A stretch of 64,000 nt of DNA, taken from NCBI GenBank assembly GCA_045589355.1, contig JAZNOW010000058.1, positions 121,193 through 185,192 on the forward strand, written 5' to 3'. Numbering within the stretch: the first letter of the stretch is position 1; every line of letters begins with the position of its first letter. The notes beneath the pieces are model-generated. The model saw only the letters and a program-made list of their open reading frames with translations. It was not told the DNA's origin and made no database searches. This document shows, one piece after another, positions 21,767 through 29,593 of the stretch. The position numbers and the translations under genes were made by a program. The stretch comes from RUG563 sp045589355. Its GTDB lineage: Bacteria; Bacillota; Clostridia; Christensenellales; Aristaeellaceae.

Positions 21767-21790
21767 CCACTTCGAAAGAAGTGGTTTTTT
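21767..21790 (+). terminator. Original tRNA-Ala terminator, now orphaned by the insertion
   Basis: CCACTTC-GAAA-GAAGTGG followed by six T, directly after attR. In the uninterrupted chromosome it would follow the tRNA. Confidence 0.9.
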
Positions 21791-21816
21791 GTTTTGTCCG
21801 GAAACGAAAGGGAGAA

Positions 21817-21845
21817 TTGACCGGCGTTTTCGGATATGATAAAAT
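21817..21845 (+). promoter_or_regulatory. Promoter of the 21875 gene
   Basis: TTGACC (21817-21822), 17-bp spacer, TAAAAT (21840-21845). Confidence 0.75.
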
Positions 21846-21874
21846 CAAGAAAAAGCCGAAAATGGAGATAAACG

Positions 21875-23014
21875 ATGATCATCAGCAAAGAAGTGATGGA
21901 AAAGGAATTGCTGGCCTTGGCCGGCCGGGCGTTTTCCATGCCCGAAGTGCAGCGCATCCGGATACGGGGCGAAGTGCTGCAGCGGGGGGAAACGCTGGCG
22001 GAAAGGGTAAAGGAAGCGGTGGACATCAGCTGGCACGACTGCATGAGCGACGTGGACCTGTGCATGGATGTGTACATCAACATCGACTCCCATGTGACGG
22101 ATGAGGGATACATGGCCCGGCTGGACCGCTTTGGGCTGAGCCGCAATATTTGCCTGGGCCGCAGCTTTATTCCGGAAAACAAAATGTGGCGCGTGGTGAT
22201 GAAAAACGGCATGCGTTATGATATTGGCTTCACCTTTGAATATGACGATAACGGGCCGATGCTGCCCATGCTGCTGTGGCCGGACGAAGAGAAGGAGGAA
22301 AGCTGGCCGCAAGAAAAGAGCGACCGGTTCTGGTTCATTCAGGTGCAGGCGCTGGGCAAACTGTTCCGCCGGGATTATCTGATCGCCGATCACCTGGCCC
22401 ACATGTGCCTGAACGAAACCCTGGAACAGCAGATGGTGCTCCGGGATCGGGAAAAGGGCACCAACCATCACCGGTATGGCGATGGGGAAGACAGGGCATA
22501 CGAAAAGTATCTGGACAAATGCCCCTTGCTGACCGGTAACGAAAGCCATGACCGTATTGCAAGGAAGCTGTATGCCGCGGCGGTGGCCTATGATGAAATG
22601 ATGACGGGCTTTTGCCCCGAATGGGAAAAGAAAACGCCGGTGCTGACGGAAATTTGGCAATGCTATGCCCAGGGGGCAGAACGTGAGGCCGTGCCGGAAG
22701 CGGTGCAGCCGGTGCGGTATTGTGCCCATTGCTCCAGGGTGACAAATGAGGAAACATGCCCGGAATGCGGCAGGCCTTGCCATCCGGCGAAGGAAGAGGA
22801 CATTGTGTTCCTTTTGGAAAAGGCACATCCCTGGAGCGATATGCTGGCCGATGTGCTGGCGCAAAACGGCATCCCTTGTCTGCGTCAGGGAAACCTGGGG
22901 GCAGGGATGGGCATGATTGTGGGGCACTATATGAACGTGGAAAGCCTGTATGTGCCCTACGGCCGGCTGCAGGAAGCCGCGAAAATAGCGGATGATCTGT
23001 TTGGCAAAGAATGA
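21875..23014 (+). CDS. Nucleotidyltransferase-like / zinc ribbon / DUF2007 fusion protein
   Basis: 379 aa; start after AATGGAGATAAACG. Residues about 1-240 resemble AadE/aminoglycoside-6-adenylyltransferase folds: the SDVDLCMDVY strand carries the paired acidic residues of the polymerase-beta superfamily and a helical C-terminal lobe follows. Residues about 287-307 are a zinc ribbon (CAHC ... CPEC). The last 65 residues (WSDMLADVLAQNGIPCLRQG ... VPYGRLQEAAKIADDLF) match DUF2007, often called a signal-transducing domain. Substrate unknown; antibiotic modification is not implied. It was the first gene after the tRNA before the element inserted. Confidence 0.75.
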   Translation: MIISKEVMEKELLALAGRAFSMPEVQRIRIRGEVLQRGETLAERVKEAVDISWHDCMSDVDLCMDVYINIDSHVTDEGYMARLDRFGLSRNICLGRSFIPENKMWRVVMKNGMRYDIGFTFEYDDNGPMLPMLLWPDEEKEESWPQEKSDRFWFIQVQALGKLFRRDYLIADHLAHMCLNETLEQQMVLRDREKGTNHHRYGDGEDRAYEKYLDKCPLLTGNESHDRIARKLYAAAVAYDEMMTGFCPEWEKKTPVLTEIWQCYAQGAEREAVPEAVQPVRYCAHCSRVTNEETCPECGRPCHPAKEEDIVFLLEKAHPWSDMLADVLAQNGIPCLRQGNLGAGMGMIVGHYMNVESLYVPYGRLQEAAKIADDLFGKE

Positions 23015-23038
23015 GCTTGTTATTTCGGAGGGAACGGT

Positions 23039-24823
23039 ATGGAAGAAAAATATCAGGTGACAGGCAATGAATACGTTTCGCTGCCCGCCATCCGGGAACA
23101 GGACGGCGCCATCGAGGGCCTGTCCTGCCTGTACATGCAGGTGAAGGGCATGCTGGAACTGAAGGGAAAGGATCGCTTCCTTCAGCCCTTCTTTTCTGTG
23201 AACGGTGAAAAGCAGCTCCTTTGCCCCCGCTGGGAACGCAGCCATTACTGGATTCCCTCATTTTGCACGGAAGGAAAGGGTGCTTCTCTTTGCTGCACCT
23301 ACCTGACCCCGGTGGGCGAGCGGGGGTTTGGCATGCGCCTGAAGGTGCAAAACAGGGCGGCGCAGGCGCTGCAGGTGAAAACGGGTGTGGAAGGGGAATG
23401 GACAAAAACCCTGCATACCGTCAATGAAAGCCTGGAGCTGACGGAAGGAATGTCCCTTCGGGAATCGGGCTGGAACAATATGTTCATCTGTCAGCAAACC
23501 CCGGGCACGCCCCTGATCGCCTTTGCCCCCATTGTGGAGGATCACCAGCCCTTCAGCGAGATCGATCAGGGAGCTGTGTGGCAGTTGGAGGGAAGGGGGT
23601 ATACCATCGCCAAAGAGCAGCGTTTGCAGCCTGGGGAAGAAATGCAGCTGGATATCTTCTTTGGCATCGGCTACGAAGGGGTGGCTGCAGCCACTTCCGC
23701 CAAGGAAATGCTGCGTCAGGGCTTTGACACGCTGCTGAGCCGTACCGAAATGTGGCTGGAAAAGCGGGAAAAGAAAACGGCGGATGCAGTGATCGGCGAG
23801 CGGCTGAACACCAACCTCTTTTACGCTTTCTTCTTCGCTTCCGGCCGTACGGTGGACACGGAGGAGTTGTGCATGATGACTTCCCGCAGCCCCCGCTACT
23901 ATGTGTCCGCCGCCTATTGGGACAGGGACAGCCTGCTGTGGGCATTTCCTGCCATTGTGGAAGCGGATCACAAATATGCCAGGGAACTGCTGCTTTCCAT
24001 CTTCCGCCGGCAGGGCAGAAATTTCGGTGTGCACAGCCGCTACATTGACGGCACCGTGCTGGAGCCGGGCTTTGAAATGGATGAACTGTGCGCCCCGGTG
24101 ATCGCACTGGATCGATATGTGCAGGTATCGGGGGACAAGGGGCTTTTGCACCATCCCGGGATTTTGGAAGGGCTGTATGGCATTCTGGAAAAAATGATGG
24201 ACAAAAAGCATGAGGAAATTGCCCTTTTTTCCACCTTCCTGCAGCCCACCGACGATATGCACAATTTCCCTTACCTGACGTATGACAATGTGCTTGTGTG
24301 GAAAGCGCTTCGTTGCCTTGGGCACTGGCTGGAAAGGGAGGATTTGCTCCTGCTTTCCCAGCAGGTGAAGGAAGCCATCGAAACCCATTGCGTGTTTGAA
24401 CACATGGGGAAAAAGGTGTTTGCCTGGTCGGTGGATTTGCAGGGGAAATGGGATATTTACGATGAACCGCCGGGAAGCCTTCAATTGCTTCCCTTCTACG
24501 GCTTTTGCGGCATGGAGGACGAGGTGTGGCAAAACACCATGGCCCTCATCCGCAACAAGGAATATCCCCTTTCCTTCAGCGGCCACAAAATTGCGGAAAT
24601 CGGCTGCAAGCATGCGCCCCATCCCTGGATCTTGTCCATCTGCAACAGCCTGCTTTCCGGCCACCGGGAGGAGGCCCTTGCGCATCTGCAATACACCCGC
24701 ATGGACAACGGCATTGCCTGCGAAAGCGTGGACGAGGATACCGGGGAATGTACCACCGGGGCCGCCTTCGCCACCTGTGCCGGCTTCCTGGCCTATGCCC
24801 TGAGCCGGGCGCTGAACGCCTGA
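23039..24823 (+). CDS. (alpha/alpha)6-barrel glycoside hydrolase, GH125/GH15-like
   Basis: 594 aa, no signal peptide, so intracellular. N-terminal beta-sandwich region (about 1-235) and C-terminal helical barrel (about 260-594). The motif YVSAAYWDRDSLLWAFPAI (about 284-302) is the acid-containing segment typical of helical-barrel exoglycosidases; HEEIALFSTFLQPTDDMHNF and TTGAAFATCAG are further conserved-looking segments. It could be an exo-mannosidase or a related enzyme trimming oligosaccharides taken up by ABC transporters such as the one at 1-3250. Ribosome site TTCGGAGGGAAC; own terminator at 24832. Confidence 0.65.
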   Translation: MEEKYQVTGNEYVSLPAIREQDGAIEGLSCLYMQVKGMLELKGKDRFLQPFFSVNGEKQLLCPRWERSHYWIPSFCTEGKGASLCCTYLTPVGERGFGMRLKVQNRAAQALQVKTGVEGEWTKTLHTVNESLELTEGMSLRESGWNNMFICQQTPGTPLIAFAPIVEDHQPFSEIDQGAVWQLEGRGYTIAKEQRLQPGEEMQLDIFFGIGYEGVAAATSAKEMLRQGFDTLLSRTEMWLEKREKKTADAVIGERLNTNLFYAFFFASGRTVDTEELCMMTSRSPRYYVSAAYWDRDSLLWAFPAIVEADHKYARELLLSIFRRQGRNFGVHSRYIDGTVLEPGFEMDELCAPVIALDRYVQVSGDKGLLHHPGILEGLYGILEKMMDKKHEEIALFSTFLQPTDDMHNFPYLTYDNVLVWKALRCLGHWLEREDLLLLSQQVKEAIETHCVFEHMGKKVFAWSVDLQGKWDIYDEPPGSLQLLPFYGFCGMEDEVWQNTMALIRNKEYPLSFSGHKIAEIGCKHAPHPWILSICNSLLSGHREEALAHLQYTRMDNGIACESVDEDTGECTTGAAFATCAGFLAYALSRALNA

Positions 24824-24831
24824 AGAAAAGC

Positions 24832-24859
24832 AATCGCCTGCTGAGCCGGGCGATTCTTT
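24832..24859 (+). terminator. Terminator after the glycosidase gene
   Basis: AATCGCC (24832-24838) / GGCGATT (24849-24855), then CTTTT. Confidence 0.8.
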
Positions 24860-24895
24860 TACAAATAAAAATTATCGAAAAACAATAAAAAGTTA

Positions 24896-24924
24896 TTGAC
24901 AAACGGTTTTGCTTGTGTTATCAT
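24896..24924 (+). promoter_or_regulatory. Promoter of the DUF2975/XRE pair
   Basis: Consensus TTGACA (24896-24901), 17-bp spacer, TATCAT (24919-24924). Confidence 0.85.
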
Positions 24925-24956
24925 GTGGGCATCAACCAAAGGAGGATGATGAAACA

Positions 24957-25442
24957 ATGAAAAGAAAAACCATGGTATATTTGCTCCGGGCCATTGTGGC
25001 AGGGCTGGTGATATTGTGCGGGATGCTCTTTTTTGTATTCCTGCCTGCGGAAGGAAAGCTGCTGGCCCAGGCGGCGCCGGAATATGCGGCGTTTTACTGG
25101 CCCTGCCTCATTTTTGCCTGGCTGTTCAGCGTGCCGGTCTTTGCCATGGCGTTCCCGGCCTGGCATATCTTCGGCACCCTGCAGGAAAAGGGGAAGGCGT
25201 TCTGCCATGAAAATGCCCGCAGGTTCCGCCTGATGGCCCTGCTTTCCTGGGCAGATGCAGCCATCTTCTTGCTGGGCGTGGTGGTGCTGGCTGTTGCCGG
25301 TGCGGGCAGCGGGCACATGTGGTTTTTGCTGACGCCGCTTTTGCTGGCCGGCCTGATGGGCTTTGGCTTTGCCTGCTATGCCATGAGCCGGCTGGTGCGG
25401 GAAAGCGCCGATATGAAAGAAGAAAACGAATTGACGGTGTGA
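24957..25442 (+). CDS. DUF2975-like four-helix membrane protein
   Basis: 161 aa from the ATG at 24957 (AAAGGAGGATGATGAAACA upstream; a longer frame begins inside the promoter). Four hydrophobic segments at about residues 8-30, 46-68, 90-113 and 120-143 with short loops fit the DUF2975 family, membrane proteins of unknown function encoded beside a small YozG-like regulator. It ends 7 nt before that regulator, the typical pair, which suggests the membrane protein signals to or is controlled by it. Confidence 0.75.
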   Translation: MKRKTMVYLLRAIVAGLVILCGMLFFVFLPAEGKLLAQAAPEYAAFYWPCLIFAWLFSVPVFAMAFPAWHIFGTLQEKGKAFCHENARRFRLMALLSWADAAIFLLGVVVLAVAGAGSGHMWFLLTPLLLAGLMGFGFACYAMSRLVRESADMKEENELTV

Positions 25443-25449
25443 GGGCAGC

Positions 25450-25653
25450 ATGATTATTGTAAACATTGATGTGATGATGGCAAAACGGAAAATGACCCTG
25501 ACGGAGCTTTCCGAAAAGGTGGGCATCACCATGGCCAACATGTCCATCCTGAAAACGGGCAAGGCGAAAGCCGTGCGCTTTGAAACGCTGGACAAACTGT
25601 GCCGTGCGCTGAACTGCCAGCCGGGGGATATTCTGGAATTTTCACAAGAGTGA
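25450..25653 (+). CDS. YozG-like XRE regulator
   Basis: 67 aa, one Cro/CI helix-turn-helix and nothing else: MMAKRKMTLTELSEKVGITM ... MSILKTGKAKAVRFETLDKL, ending LNCQPGDILEF. Members of this subfamily are nearly always paired with DUF2975 proteins, as here. Ribosome site GAGGGCAGC. Probably autoregulates the operon. Confidence 0.88.
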   Translation: MIIVNIDVMMAKRKMTLTELSEKVGITMANMSILKTGKAKAVRFETLDKLCRALNCQPGDILEFSQE

Positions 25654-25660
25654 CAAAGCC

Positions 25661-27001
25661 ATGTATGTGAAGCTGATTCAGCCCCGGATGATCAAACGGC
25701 CCATGGATACGGACCTGAAAATCCATATGGCGCCGCCGCTGGGGCTATTGACGGTGGCAAACATTTTGCGGAAAGAGCACCGGGTGGTATTGGAAAACGA
25801 AAATGTTCAGCCTCTGAACATGGAGGATGAACCGGACCTGGTGGGAATTTCCGTCACGGTGGATGTAATGCCAAGGGCGATGGAGATCGCCGCATGCTAT
25901 CGCAGGAAGGGCATCCCGGTGGTGGCAGGGGGCATCCACATCACCTGTGCATCCCACTTGATTCCGGATGGCGCCTTTGACGTTTTGTGCATCGGCGCAG
26001 CGGAAGGCACCTGGCCCCGGATCGTCCGGGATGTTCAGCAGGGCACGCTGCAAAAAGTGTACCGCTGCACGGAGAAAATGCAGGGGAAGGATATTGTTCC
26101 GCCGGCCTATGACCTGCTGAAAACGGAACCGTATCTTTATTGCAATGTGGTGCACACCAGCCGCGGCTGCCCCTTCCGGTGCGATTTTTGCTACAACAGC
26201 AGCAATGCCCAGCCTTACCTGAACCGGGAGATCGGGGATGTGCTTGCGGATATCCGGAAAACCGGCAGCCGGCACATTATGTTTATCGATGACAATTTTA
26301 CAGGCAACCCTGCATGGACCCGAAAATTTCTGGAGGCCATCCGGCCTATGCACCTGAAATGGAATGCGGCGGTTTCCATCAATGTGGCTGAGGATCCGCA
26401 GCTATTGGACATGATGCGTGCGTGCGGATGCGAGAGCCTGTTTATCGGCTTTGAAAGCGTCAATCCTGCTTCCGTTGCCCATGTGCATAAAACCCAGAAC
26501 ACATTGATGGCCTACGAAAAAGCGGTGGAAGCCATACACAGCCGGGGGATCATGATCAATGCCAGTTTTGTGTTCGGGCTGGATGGGGATACAAAGGAAA
26601 CCTTTCAGGCCACGCTGGACTGGATCGTGAAGAACCGGATTGAAACCGTCACATCCCATATCCTTACCCCTTACCCGGGGACGATCCTGCATCGGAAAAT
26701 GGAAGAAGAGGGCCGCATCATCACGGACGACCTGTCCCTTTACAATACGGCGCACGTGGTGTTCCGGCCTTTGTATATGACGGCGGAGGAACTGTATGAC
26801 GGGTATTTGTGGATCTACAAAAAAGTATACAGCTGGAAAAACATTCTAAAACGTATGCCCATTTGCCGCAGCCAGAGAATGCCCTATCTTCTGTTTAACC
26901 TGCTGTACAGAAAATACGGGCGTCTGACGGATGGGCTGTGCAGGCTCATCACCTATCGGCGCATCGGACGCATTGCCCAGAAACTGAACCGGTACATATG
27001 A
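25661..27001 (+). CDS. B12-binding radical SAM protein (BchE/HpnJ-like)
   Basis: 446 aa starting 7 nt after the XRE gene. N-terminal cobalamin-binding Rossmann domain (about 1-140; LVGISVTVDVMPRAME, PVVAGGIHIT) and radical SAM domain (about 155-370) with the cluster motif RGCPFRCDFCY (CxxxCxxC) and the downstream FGLDGDTKETF strand. The C-terminal 70 residues are basic and aromatic. Class-B radical SAM methyltransferases and ring-forming enzymes share this layout. The product is unknown; no biosynthetic partners are adjacent. Confidence 0.85.
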   Translation: MYVKLIQPRMIKRPMDTDLKIHMAPPLGLLTVANILRKEHRVVLENENVQPLNMEDEPDLVGISVTVDVMPRAMEIAACYRRKGIPVVAGGIHITCASHLIPDGAFDVLCIGAAEGTWPRIVRDVQQGTLQKVYRCTEKMQGKDIVPPAYDLLKTEPYLYCNVVHTSRGCPFRCDFCYNSSNAQPYLNREIGDVLADIRKTGSRHIMFIDDNFTGNPAWTRKFLEAIRPMHLKWNAAVSINVAEDPQLLDMMRACGCESLFIGFESVNPASVAHVHKTQNTLMAYEKAVEAIHSRGIMINASFVFGLDGDTKETFQATLDWIVKNRIETVTSHILTPYPGTILHRKMEEEGRIITDDLSLYNTAHVVFRPLYMTAEELYDGYLWIYKKVYSWKNILKRMPICRSQRMPYLLFNLLYRKYGRLTDGLCRLITYRRIGRIAQKLNRYI

Positions 27002-27030
27002 AGAACCTGTTTGTATGGCAGAAAAATAGC

Positions 27031-27059
27031 TTGACGGAAAGGGGAAAGGGGCGTATAAT
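27031..27059 (+). promoter_or_regulatory. Promoter of the orphan RNA upstream of recJ
   Basis: TTGACG (27031-27036), 17-bp spacer, TATAAT (27054-27059). Confidence 0.88.
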
Positions 27060-27065
27060 ATTCCT

Positions 27066-27230
27066 CAATTCAGGAAAGGAAAGGGCTTGGAAATGGCAGG
27101 GAAACAGCGAAAGCGGCAACCTGAAAGCACCTGTTCTTGGGGCCTTTCTGCACAGGATTTCTGTGCCTGTTTTGAAGCGGAAATTTAACATTTTTTCGGG
27201 TGTCGGCGGATGGTCCGGCACCCGCTTTTT
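27066..27230 (+). ncRNA. Candidate structured ncRNA (~165 nt) upstream of recJ
   Basis: Starts after a near-consensus promoter and ends in a strong terminator: CGGGTGTCGG (27197-27206) / CCGGCACCCG (27215-27224), then five T. Internal stems: GAAAGG (27079-27084)/CCTTTC (27143-27148), CAGG (27097-27100)/CCTG (27120-27123) enclosing a GC-GAAA-GC hairpin, and GCACAG (27150-27155)/CTGTGC (27161-27166). No ORF with a ribosome site lies inside. It could be a stand-alone sRNA or a leader attenuating recJ. I considered 6S RNA but cannot show its closing stem. Confidence 0.6.
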
Positions 27231-27262
27231 GTCCATAACAGCATGAAGGGAGGGGACGAAAA

Positions 27263-29593
27263 ATGCATACCATTCTTTTGCGGGAAACGGAAAACGTGCC
27301 GGCTGCGCTGAAAAATTACCCCGGCTGGATGGCCCGGCTGCTTGCTGCCCGGGGGATGAAGACGGAAGCGGAAGCGCAGGCTTTTTTGCATCCTTCCCGG
27401 GAGCAGATTTTGTCCCCCCTGCTTTTGCACGATATGGAAAAAGCACGGGATATGCTGCTGGATGCGGTTTTGCACAAATGGCCCGTTGTGGTGTATGGAG
27501 ATTACGATTGCGACGGCGTGTGCGCCAGCGCCATTTTGCTGGAAACGCTGGAGAAAATGGGGGCGGACGCCCATCCCTATATCCCCGACAGGCACAAGGA
27601 AGGCTATGGCCTGAACCTGGATGCCGTGGCCCGGCTTTCGGAAAAATTCAAGGTGCTGGTTACGGTGGACTGCGGCATCACGTCCGTTGAGGAAGTGGCG
27701 CTGGCCAAAGAAAAAGGCATGCACGTCATCGTGACGGACCATCACACCGTGGGGGATACCCTTCCCCCGGCGGATGCCGTTGTGTCGCCGCTGCTGGGGA
27801 ATTATCCCTTCCCCGGCCTGTGCGGCGCAGGGGTGGCATGGAAGCTGGCGCTGGCCCTGCTGGGGCAGGAAGCGGAAGAAATGATGGAACTGGCCGCCCT
27901 GGCCACGGTGGCGGATCTGGTGCCCCTTTTGCAGGAAAACAGGGCCCTTGTGAAGCTGGGGCTGGAAAAGCTGGGGAATACAAAGCGCCCCGGTCTCGTT
28001 ACATTAATGCAGGTCGCCGGCCTTTCCGGGGCGGTGGATGCCCAGCAGGTGGCCTTTCAGCTGGCCCCCCGCATCAACGCCTGCGGCCGGATGGATACGG
28101 CCATGGTGGCGCTGGAAATGCTGCGCACCCGGGATGCCCAAAGGGCAATGGAACTGGCAGGCATGGCCCAGGCGTTCAACGAACAGCGCAAGCAAATGGA
28201 GAACGCGGTGATCGACCAGGCCAGCCTGCAGGTGCAGCAGATGGACCTGCAAACCTGGCATGTTCTTGTGGTGCAGGGCGATGGGTGGAACAGCGGCGTG
28301 GTGGGGCTGGCAGCGGGCAAACTGGCGGAAACGTACGGCTATCCCACGGTGGCCCTGGCCCGGGAAGGGGATAAGCTGGTGGGCAGTGCCCGCAGCGCCG
28401 GCGCGGTGGATATTTATCAGGCACTCAAATGCTGCGAGGATCTGTTCCTGCGCTTTGGCGGGCACAAGCAGGCGGCCGGCATGACGCTGCTTTGCGAAAA
28501 CCTGCCGGCCTTCCGTGAGCGGCTGAACGACGCCGTGAAGGCCCAGCTGCAGGGCCATGCTCCCCGCAAGCAGGTGATCTGCGACGGGGAAATGGATCTT
28601 TGCGACGTGACGGCGGAGGGCATTGAGACCCTGGCCCTGATGGAGCCTTTCGGTATGGGCAACCCGGCCCCGCTGTTTTTGTGCCGCCATGCCCTGTCGC
28701 TGAACCTGCGGGCAGTGGGCGCGGAAGGGAAGCATTTGCAGTGCACCTTCCAGCAGGGGGATGCGCTGCGCAAGGGCATCTTCTTCGGCGGCGGCCACTG
28801 GCAGGGCAAAGAAGGCACGTTTACGCTGGCCTTTTCGCCGTCTTTGAATGAATTCCGGGGTCAGGTGACGGCCCAGCTTCAAGTGCGGCACATGGCGCTG
28901 GAACCAAACTCCCTGAAAAAGGACGAAGGCCGGGAAGCGATGTGCTTTGTCCGGACGAAGCGGCAGGAGGGGGAAGCAAGCCTCCTTTCCGATGCGGCCC
29001 TGGATGGGCTGATGGAAGGGGAGCAGGGCACTTTGCTTGTGTGCCGTACGCTGGAAACCGCCCTTGCCATGCACCGGCGTTTTCCCAAGGCGCAGTTTGC
29101 CCTGGAAGAAGCGCAGGATCCGCGGGCGTACCACACCATTTTATTGTATGCAACGTCGGGGAAGGCTTGCGCGCCTTTCCGGCATGTGGTATTATGCGAC
29201 GGAGAGCTGATGGAAGGGCATGCGTGGCAAGAAGCCTGCCCCGGGGCACAGGTGCATGCGCTGCCGGTAACGGGAGCAGTGCGCGAGCTGGCCCGCCGGA
29301 TGGTATCCGGCAGGTCGGAACTGTTGTGTGCCTACGCGGTGATGCTGCATTACAGGGAAGGGCTGCTGCGAAAGCCCAAGGATATTCTGGACTTTGCCGA
29401 AACGGCAGAAATGACCGTGCCCCAAGGCTATTATGCGCTGGAAGTGATCGGCCAGATGGGGCTGATCGACTATGCGCTGGAGCCCTTTGAGATTGGCTTC
29501 ACCGAAAGAAAAAAAAGCAAGCTGGAAGAAAGCATTCTTTATTGTCTGGCAGAGAAACTGAAGGAGGAAACCGATGGCGTATTCAGCTTATGA
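27263..29593 (+). CDS. recJ: Single-stranded-DNA exonuclease RecJ
   Basis: 5'-3' ssDNA exonuclease of recombination and mismatch repair, 776 aa, start after GGGAGGGGACGA. DHH domain motifs: GDYDCDG (about 79-85), VTVDCGI, VTDHHTVGD and GAGVAWK; DHHA1 domain ending GSARSAG ... RFGGHKQAAGM (about 374-411); OB-fold region GNPAPLF. A C-terminal extension of about 200 residues, common in Firmicutes, follows. Its 3' end overlaps the start of rsh by 20 bp, coupling repair and stringent-response genes; the apt gene often found between them is absent. Confidence 0.95.
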   Translation: MHTILLRETENVPAALKNYPGWMARLLAARGMKTEAEAQAFLHPSREQILSPLLLHDMEKARDMLLDAVLHKWPVVVYGDYDCDGVCASAILLETLEKMGADAHPYIPDRHKEGYGLNLDAVARLSEKFKVLVTVDCGITSVEEVALAKEKGMHVIVTDHHTVGDTLPPADAVVSPLLGNYPFPGLCGAGVAWKLALALLGQEAEEMMELAALATVADLVPLLQENRALVKLGLEKLGNTKRPGLVTLMQVAGLSGAVDAQQVAFQLAPRINACGRMDTAMVALEMLRTRDAQRAMELAGMAQAFNEQRKQMENAVIDQASLQVQQMDLQTWHVLVVQGDGWNSGVVGLAAGKLAETYGYPTVALAREGDKLVGSARSAGAVDIYQALKCCEDLFLRFGGHKQAAGMTLLCENLPAFRERLNDAVKAQLQGHAPRKQVICDGEMDLCDVTAEGIETLALMEPFGMGNPAPLFLCRHALSLNLRAVGAEGKHLQCTFQQGDALRKGIFFGGGHWQGKEGTFTLAFSPSLNEFRGQVTAQLQVRHMALEPNSLKKDEGREAMCFVRTKRQEGEASLLSDAALDGLMEGEQGTLLVCRTLETALAMHRRFPKAQFALEEAQDPRAYHTILLYATSGKACAPFRHVVLCDGELMEGHAWQEACPGAQVHALPVTGAVRELARRMVSGRSELLCAYAVMLHYREGLLRKPKDILDFAETAEMTVPQGYYALEVIGQMGLIDYALEPFEIGFTERKKSKLEESILYCLAEKLKEETDGVFSL

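Noticed and set aside
21496..22104. Plus-strand frame crossing attR
   Set aside because: It runs through the tRNA remnant and terminator and has no ribosome site.
27066..27230. 6S RNA identity
   Set aside because: I cannot find the closing stem and central bubble that define 6S RNA.
26938..27246. Short frame across the RNA upstream of recJ
   Set aside because: It spans promoter, hairpins and terminator and has no ribosome site; the RNA interpretation fits better.
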